A stretch of 10,449 nucleotides of DNA, taken from positions 1 through 10,449 of the forward strand of contig JAITQL010000076.1 of assembly GCA_031288935.1 (NCBI GenBank). Direction: 5' to 3'. Every line of letters begins with the position of its first letter. Within the stretch, counting starts at the first letter, position 1. The DNA comes from Tannerella sp. (lineage in GTDB: Bacteria; Bacteroidota; Bacteroidia; Bacteroidales; Tannerellaceae). Shown here one piece after another: positions 6,348-10,449 of the stretch. The translations under genes were made by a program, and so were the position numbers. The notes below the pieces were generated by a model. That model made no database searches, was not told where the DNA came from, and saw nothing but the letters and a program-made list of their open reading frames with translations.

Positions 6348-8105
6348 ATGTACAGAACAAATACTTGCGGCGAGCTACGCCTCGCCAACGAAGGACAGGC
6401 TGTCACGCTGGCCGGCTGGGTGCAGAAAAACCGGCGAATGGGTGGCATGACGTTCGTGGATCTCCGCGACCGCTACGGCATCACCCAGTTAGTGTTTAAC
6501 GAAGAAACGGACGCCGCGCTTTGCGAACAGGCCGGACGGCTGGGACGGGAATACGTGATCCGGGTGACCGGCATCGTGAAGGAGCGATTCAACAAAAACC
6601 CGCACCTGCCTACCGGCGAGGTCGAAATCATGGTCTCCGCACTGGAGGTGCTGAACGCCGCCGCCACGCCCCCCTTCACCATCGAGGACGATACCGACGG
6701 CGGCGACGACCTGCGCATGAAATACCGCTACCTGGACTTGCGCCGCCAGACGGTGCGCGCCAACCTGGAACTGCGACACCGCATGACGGTCGAGGTGCGC
6801 AGCTTCCTGGATCGACAGGGATTCATGGAGGTGGAGACGCCGGTGCTGATCAGTTCCACTCCCGAAGGCGCGCGCGATTTTGTCGTGCCCTCGCGCATGA
6901 ACCCCGGACAGTTCTATGCCCTCCCGCAGTCGCCGCAGACTTTCAAACAACTCCTGATGGTCTCCGGATTCGACCGCTATTTCCAGATCGTGAAATGCTT
7001 TCGCGACGAAGACCTGCGAGCCGACCGGCAACCGGAATTTACACAGATCGACTGCGAAATGAGCTTCGTGGAACAGGACGACGTGCTGAACCTCTTCGAG
7101 GGACTTGCGAAACACCTCTTCCGGACAGTCCGCGGCGTCGACATCGCGGAGGCCTTTCCGCGCATCACCTGGGCGGACGCCATGAAATACTATGGCTCCG
7201 ACAAACCGGACATACGCTTTGACATGCGGTTCGTCGAACTGGCCGGCGTGCTGGCGGGACACGGCTTCCCGGTATTCGACCGGGATGCCTACATCGGCGG
7301 CATCTGCGTCGAAGGCGCCGCCGGATACACGCGCAAGCAACTGGATTCCCTCGCCGATTTTGTCAAACGGCCGCAGATTGGCGCCAAAGGTCTGGTATAT
7401 GCCCGCGTGGAGGCGGACGGAAGCGTGAAGTCGAGCGTCGACAAGTTCTACGGCCAGGAAGTCTTGCAGCAACTCAGGGAGGCCTGCCACGCACGGCCGG
7501 GTGACCTGATCCTCATCCTTTCGGGCGACGACGTGACGAGGACGCGCAAGCAACTCGGCGAACTGAGGCTCGAGATGGGAAACCAACTGGGGCTGCGACC
7601 CCGGGACACGTTCGCCTGCCTGTGGGTGGTCGACTTTCCGCTGCTGGAATGGAGCGAGGAAGACAGACGGTTTTACGCGATGCACCATCCCTTTACCGCT
7701 CCCAGTCCGGAGGATATACACCTGCTGGATACCGCTCCGGTGACCGTGCGCGCCAATGCGTACGACCTGGTCATCAACGGCGTGGAAGTGGGAGGGGGGT
7801 CTATCCGTATTCACGACAGCGCCTTGCAGAACCGCATGTTTCGCCTGCTCGGCTTCACGGACGAACAGGCGCAGGCGCGCTTTGGCTTCCTCATCAACGC
7901 CTTCCGCTACGGCGCACCGCCACACGGCGGCATTGCCTTCGGACTGGATCGCTGGGTGTCGCTCTTCGCCGGACTGGACTCCATACGCGACTGCATCGCC
8001 TTCCCGAAAAACAACGCCGGGCGCGACGTCATGATCGACGCGCCCTCGACCATCGACCACAGCCAGCTGGACGAACTCCATCTGTCCGTTATCTCTCCCT
8101 CTTGA
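6348..8105 (+). CDS. aspS: Aspartyl-tRNA synthetase, bacterial type
   Basis: Class IIb aminoacyl-tRNA synthetase that attaches aspartate to tRNA-Asp in the cytoplasm. At 585 residues it is the full bacterial form. The N-terminal anticodon-binding OB fold occupies about 1-105 ([22 protein letters not shown] begins at residue 23). The catalytic core follows, with KYRYLDLRR (125-133), [16 protein letters not shown] (163-178), [11 protein letters not shown] (194-204), motif 2 [16 protein letters not shown] (218-233) and motif 3 [10 protein letters not shown] (528-537). The bacteria-specific GAD insertion lies at about 285-420, and the aspartate-site residues around MHHPFTAP (445-452) are intact. 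The ATG at 6348 gives the standard MYRT start. Whether it also charges tRNA-Asn cannot be judged from this window. It is preceded by its own promoter and followed within 11 bp by a strong terminator, so it is likely monocistronic. It converges with the oxidoreductase gene. Confidence 0.97.
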   Translation: MYRTNTCGELRLANEGQAVTLAGWVQKNRRMGGMTFVDLRDRYGITQLVFNEETDAALCEQAGRLGREYVIRVTGIVKERFNKNPHLPTGEVEIMVSALEVLNAAATPPFTIEDDTDGGDDLRMKYRYLDLRRQTVRANLELRHRMTVEVRSFLDRQGFMEVETPVLISSTPEGARDFVVPSRMNPGQFYALPQSPQTFKQLLMVSGFDRYFQIVKCFRDEDLRADRQPEFTQIDCEMSFVEQDDVLNLFEGLAKHLFRTVRGVDIAEAFPRITWADAMKYYGSDKPDIRFDMRFVELAGVLAGHGFPVFDRDAYIGGICVEGAAGYTRKQLDSLADFVKRPQIGAKGLVYARVEADGSVKSSVDKFYGQEVLQQLREACHARPGDLILILSGDDVTRTRKQLGELRLEMGNQLGLRPRDTFACLWVVDFPLLEWSEEDRRFYAMHHPFTAPSPEDIHLLDTAPVTVRANAYDLVINGVEVGGGSIRIHDSALQNRMFRLLGFTDEQAQARFGFLINAFRYGAPPHGGIAFGLDRWVSLFAGLDSIRDCIAFPKNNAGRDVMIDAPSTIDHSQLDELHLSVISPS

Positions 8106-8110
8106 CAGAC

Positions 8111-8280
8111 TGTTGGCAGACACGTGCATGATTTTTACATGCACGTGTCTGCTTTTTCCGTACATGCCCCGGTAATTTTTATACACACGTGTCTGCAATT
8201 TCCATACACGTGTCTGCAACCCTTATACACGTGTTTTTAATTTACAAACACGTGTACGGAGTTTGCAAACGGTCAGTTGA
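8111..8280. repeat. 21-bp-phased ACACGTGT palindrome array
   Basis: The 8-bp palindrome ACACGTGT occurs at 8185, 8206, 8227 and 8248, each exactly 21 bp apart. Two variants, ACACGTGC (8120) and GCACGTGT (8141), are also 21 bp apart, and degenerate units with similar flanks fall at about 8162 and 8269. A 23-bp unit (8174-8196) breaks the phase between the two groups. The best-kept unit (8197-8217) starts AATTTCC, runs into ATACACGTGT and ends CTGC; several units share an A/T-rich lead and CTGC tail, others only the core. The array fills the whole gap between aspS and the oxidoreductase gene, whose stop codon lies in its last unit. It has no long conserved repeat or unique long spacers, so it is not CRISPR. 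A dimeric protein's site array or a repeat-derived RNA structure are possible; role unknown. Confidence 0.85.
8116..8157 (+). terminator. Strong intrinsic terminator of aspS
   Basis: GCAGACACGTGCATG (8116-8130) and CATGCACGTGTCTGC (8138-8152) form a perfect 15-bp stem with a 7-base loop (ATTTTTA), followed by five T (8153-8157), 11 bp after the aspS stop. The loop A/T run also lets it read as a hairpin on the - strand, but the T-tract favours aspS. The two arms carry the first two CACGTG cores of the array described in the next entry, so the terminator and array are physically the same DNA here. Confidence 0.85.
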
Positions 8281-10135
8281 GCGTTGCGGCGATGGCCTTC
8301 AGGACTTCGAGACGGCTTGTCTTTCCTGCTTTCACGGTTTTCAGAGTTTGCCCGGAACGTTTTTTCCAGCGGATGAGGGTTTCGTTGTCTACGGGGGCGT
8401 CGGGGAGGGCTTCCCAGCCGGGGAGGTAGCCCCGGAGCGCCATCTTCTGAAGCAGGGGAAAGTGGGGGTGATCGGCGGACAGATCCCTGAAATAGATGAG
8501 CGTGGCGTGCCGGGAGAGAAGGAGGTCCTGCAACTTGAGGATGTCGATGTTCTGTACGCTGACATTGTCTTCGATGGCCAGGTGGGCGGCTGCACCGGCT
8601 GCCTGTCCGAGCGCCATCCAGCAGGGTTCCATTCGGAGGGTTGAGAAGCCGATGTGGGAACCGGAAACGGGTACGGGGAGAAGGAGATTGTCGACTTCGC
8701 GGGACAGGATGACGCCGTAGGGGACGGTGTAGACGGAGGCCGGGTAGCTGATGAAGCCGTCGAGGTGTACGCGGCCGGCTTCGCGCTTGCGTACGGCATG
8801 GGAATCGAGGGCGTAGTGTCCGGCGGTGATGCTGGCGGCGTGTACGGGCGGGCGGCCGCCGGGCGTGGCGGGAAGGGCGTCGTTGGCGGTGAAGAAGTAC
8901 ATGCCTTCAAAGCGGCGGCCTTCGCGAACGTATACCTGACGGGGGAAGTGGCCGTTATCGGGATATTCGTCTCCGGCCAGTCCCCATTCCCCGACGGCTT
9001 CGCGAAAATGTGCGGGCAGGGCGGTGTCGTTCCGGGCAAACCAGAAAAGGCCTTCGGTGTATTCGCGCAGGCGTTGGGCATAGCGGTCGCGCCATTCCCA
9101 GGAAGAGGTCGGCCACGGCCAGTTTTCTTCCGGCAGGTCGGTAGAGATAAAGGCGGCATGCTGGTTGTTGGCGTCGGTTTTTTGGTTGGGAACGTGCACG
9201 ATGTTGGTTATTTTGGCAATGCCCCAGCTGTCGCCGGGCAGTTTCGTAGGTTGACCGGACAGGATGTGACGCCGGTTCTCTTCCGTCATCTCTTCGGTTA
9301 CGTCCATCATGGAGGCGTTCGTATGGCGGCCGGTCAGCACGTCTTCCACAAGGGAAAGATACTCTTCGCGGCAGTATCGGGCGGGCTGGCGGAAGTCGAC
9401 GCGGTTGTCGGGGCTGTTTGTGAGGCAGAGGCGGTAGTTGTAGGACTGTACGGCATTGTCGGCCTGCATGGTGGAGCCTGCGGCTTCGGCGCCTTCCCAG
9501 TATTTGTAGATGCGTCCGGCGCCGGGTTCGTTCAATTCGCCGTGTCCTTCGCGACCGGTGCGGAAGGGTATGCCTGCGGCGGCTCCCAGGTCGCCCTCGT
9601 AGGTGGCATCGAGGAAGACGGCGCCGGTATAGGTCTCGGTCGCGCCGGTTTCGCGGTTGAGGATGCGGATGCCTGCGATCCGGCGGTTATGCAGGAGGAC
9701 GTTCTGCGGCTCGGCGTCGAACTGTCGCCGTGTCAGAACGGTAATCTTGTCGTCATGTTCGGACAGCATGTCATTGAATACCCTGTATGCGACGGAGGGT
9801 TCGAAGCGGTATCCGTCGCTGCACAGCCGTACCTGTTCCGAAGCGGCTCCGTACGTATCCACGTAATGTTGTTTGACGCGGCCGGCAAATTCGCGAAACA
9901 GTCCGGTTGTAGCGCCGCGGGTGCCGATGTCGGTTGCGCCCAATCCGTTGGCAGGCAAGCCGCCCGCATACCCGGTTCGCTCCAGCAGAACGGAGGTTTT
10001 GCCGAGCCGGGCGGCAGAGATGGCAGCCATGATGCCGCCGGGGGTGCCGCCGACGATGACGAGGTCATAACTTGTCCGGGCGGACAGGTTCAGTCCGATA
10101 AGGATCAGACAGAGAGAGAAAATGTTTTTGCGCAT
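8273..10135 (-). CDS. Secreted FAD-dependent oxidoreductase (FAD_oxidored family)
   Basis: Predicted exported flavoprotein of 620 residues; its substrate is not known. The start at 10135 gives a clear signal peptide (MRKN, then a hydrophobic run to about LSA at 17-19), followed at once by the FAD Rossmann motif YDLVIVGGTPGGIMAA (23-38) and SVLLE (48-52). A longer in-frame version from 10342 would place 69 unlikely residues in front of the signal peptide and cross the predicted promoter, so I reject it. GLPANGLGATDIG (59-71) and FLDATYEGDLGAAAG (174-188) are typical of the family, and GSHIGFSTLRMEPCWMALGQ (492-511) is the C-terminal FAD-contact region. The last ~80 residues contain DHPHFPLLQKMALRGYLPGW (555-574), resembling a single S-layer-homology-like repeat often seen at the end of these proteins. 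In Bacteroidota such genes often accompany polysaccharide-utilisation loci, but no glycosidase or SusC/D gene is in this window. The gene converges with aspS and is bracketed by unusual repeats. Confidence 0.88.
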   Translation of the reverse strand: MRKNIFSLCLILIGLNLSARTSYDLVIVGGTPGGIMAAISAARLGKTSVLLERTGYAGGLPANGLGATDIGTRGATTGLFREFAGRVKQHYVDTYGAASEQVRLCSDGYRFEPSVAYRVFNDMLSEHDDKITVLTRRQFDAEPQNVLLHNRRIAGIRILNRETGATETYTGAVFLDATYEGDLGAAAGIPFRTGREGHGELNEPGAGRIYKYWEGAEAAGSTMQADNAVQSYNYRLCLTNSPDNRVDFRQPARYCREEYLSLVEDVLTGRHTNASMMDVTEEMTEENRRHILSGQPTKLPGDSWGIAKITNIVHVPNQKTDANNQHAAFISTDLPEENWPWPTSSWEWRDRYAQRLREYTEGLFWFARNDTALPAHFREAVGEWGLAGDEYPDNGHFPRQVYVREGRRFEGMYFFTANDALPATPGGRPPVHAASITAGHYALDSHAVRKREAGRVHLDGFISYPASVYTVPYGVILSREVDNLLLPVPVSGSHIGFSTLRMEPCWMALGQAAGAAAHLAIEDNVSVQNIDILKLQDLLLSRHATLIYFRDLSADHPHFPLLQKMALRGYLPGWEALPDAPVDNETLIRWKKRSGQTLKTVKAGKTSRLEVLKAIAATLN

Positions 10136-10147
10136 AACGTATAATTT

Positions 10148-10210
10148 ACATGTATGAATAACTTGTTTGGATGCTCGAAAGAGATGTGTGCATGTATACA
10201 CGTTTCTTCG
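10148..10210. repeat. Weak 21-bp-phased repeats in the oxidoreductase leader
   Basis: CATGTAT occurs at 10149 and 10191, exactly 42 bp (2 x 21) apart, and a degenerate match (GATGCTC, 10170) sits midway. The first two 21-bp units also share GAA..A...TGT.T after the core. The right-hand copy lies in a GTGT...ACAC near-palindrome (10186-10201). The 9-mer GTGCATGTA (10188-10196) is the reverse complement of TACATGCAC (8136-8144) in the downstream array. The stretch lies between the -7 box and the start codon, so it would be transcribed as 5' leader. The evidence is thin and chance is possible. Confidence 0.4.
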
Positions 10211-10215
10211 AGGTG

Positions 10216-10223
10216 CAAATATA
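10216..10223 (-). promoter_or_regulatory. Probable promoter of the oxidoreductase gene, -7 box
   Basis: On the - strand the bases read TATATTTG, matching TAnnTTTG, 80 bp before the oxidoreductase ATG; the predicted leader is about 75 nt. No TTTG -33 box is present at the normal spacing. A weaker match (TACTTTCG, - strand, 10331-10338) lies further upstream and is not called. Confidence 0.55.
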
Positions 10224-10354
10224 GCGATTCCGGCGGCTCGTGATACCCTGCGGACAGACAAAAAACAGGAGAGCGATTGCCCTTCAATTGATGACATTGG
10301 CGAGACGCTGCGCCGAACCGCCCAAAAAGCCGAAAGTAGCAAAATGATAGCATT

Positions 10355-10449
10355 TACCCCATAATTATGTACTATTTGTACATAATTATGGCAAACGAGA
10401 ATATAATTATGATCAAAAAGACCCTAATTATGGCTCACGAGGTCAAAAA
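10355..10449. repeat. 21-bp-phased ATAATTATG array at the window edge
   Basis: TAATTATG occurs at 10362, 10383, 10404 and 10425, each exactly 21 bp apart; the first three are preceded by A, giving ATAATTATG, whose first eight bases are a palindrome, and the fourth has C there. The remaining ~12 bases of each unit differ strongly, apart from scattered C/A residues. The next core would start at 10446, where the window ends and GTCAAAAA is seen, so the array either stops or degenerates there. Neither a coding frame nor a promoter box overlaps it convincingly. Function unknown; the phased palindromic design parallels the array at 8111-8280 although the core sequence differs. Confidence 0.85.
10359..10391. 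repeat. Perfect 14-bp inverted repeat within the ATAATTATG array
   Basis: CCATAATTATGTAC (10359-10372) and GTACATAATTATGG (10378-10391) are perfect inverted copies around the 5-base loop TATTT. They consist of the first two units of the array. There is no T-tract on either side, so it does not look like a transcription terminator; a large operator or a transcribed hairpin are both possible. Confidence 0.8.

Larger units (their letters stand above)
10136..10449. other. Intergenic region upstream of the oxidoreductase gene
   Basis: No gene is recognised between the oxidoreductase start and the right edge. From left to right it holds the leader with CATGTAT repeats (10148-10210), a - strand -7 box (10216-10223), about 130 bp with nothing identified (10224-10354), and a 21-bp-phased ATAATTATG array that reaches the edge. 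The short open frames here on either strand have no family resemblance. Confidence 0.6.

Noticed and set aside
6489..8219. 576-residue open frame on the - strand opposite aspS
   Set aside because: It mirrors the aspS reading frame, shows no family motifs, and is explained by the codon bias of a GC-rich gene. aspS is unambiguous on the other strand.
8111..8280. CRISPR array
   Set aside because: The conserved core is only 8 bp, the period is 21 bp and no cas gene is near; CRISPR repeats and spacers are both usually longer than 20 bp.
8654..10144. 496-residue open frame on the + strand opposite the oxidoreductase gene
   Set aside because: It is Gly/Val/Ala-rich low-complexity translation of the complement of a well-recognised FAD protein, with no motif of its own.
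10331..10338. Second - strand promoter box (TACTTTCG)
   Set aside because: It departs from TAnnTTTG at the last T/G positions, lacks a -33 element and has no gene directly after it; the nearer box at 10216-10223 fits better.
10136..10342. N-terminal extension of the oxidoreductase to 689 residues
   Set aside because: The extra 69 residues precede a complete signal peptide and cross the predicted -7 box at 10216-10223, so they are most likely untranslated.

Overview
The window looks like a chromosomal segment from a member of the Bacteroidales (phylum Bacteroidota). The evidence is fourfold: several intergenic regions carry the Bacteroidota sigma-factor -7 box TAnnTTTG, once with a well-spaced TTTG -33 box; there is a secreted protein with a type IX secretion (Por) C-terminal sorting domain; the prolyl-tRNA synthetase is of the archaeal/eukaryote-like short form; and the intergenic repeats are of a Bacteroidota style. 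By eye the genes are moderately GC-rich (about mid-50s %), which fits a high-GC Bacteroidales lineage. I cannot name the genus.

Layout: positions 1-425 hold no gene but two tandem copies of a ~124-bp palindromic repeat, an 8-nt microsatellite and a promoter. Then come panB (pantothenate synthesis), proS (prolyl-tRNA synthetase) and a secreted alpha/beta-hydrolase esterase with a T9SS tail, all on the + strand; the last two lie 24 bp apart. murF (last cytoplasmic step of the peptidoglycan precursor) converges on them from the - strand. murF and dps (iron-storage/DNA-protecting miniferritin) diverge from a shared intergenic region that carries a promoter for each and an OxyR-like ATAG-N7-CTAT palindrome. 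dps ends in an intrinsic terminator. aspS (aspartyl-tRNA synthetase) follows with its own promoter and a strong terminator. On the - strand, facing aspS, lies a secreted FAD-dependent oxidoreductase. Its 3' end abuts one unusual repeat array, and a second array lies beyond its promoter at the window edge.

The genes are mostly ordinary housekeeping genes and do not form one pathway. The feature most worth a second look is noncoding. Short self-complementary cores (ACACGTGT at 8185-8255; ATAATTATG at 10361-10432) recur at an exact 21-bp step while the bases between them differ. Both arrays open on the left with two units that form a perfect 14-15-bp inverted repeat. A weaker 42-bp (2 x 21) echo sits in the leader of the oxidoreductase gene. 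No CRISPR, tRNA, rRNA, transposase or phage gene was found.
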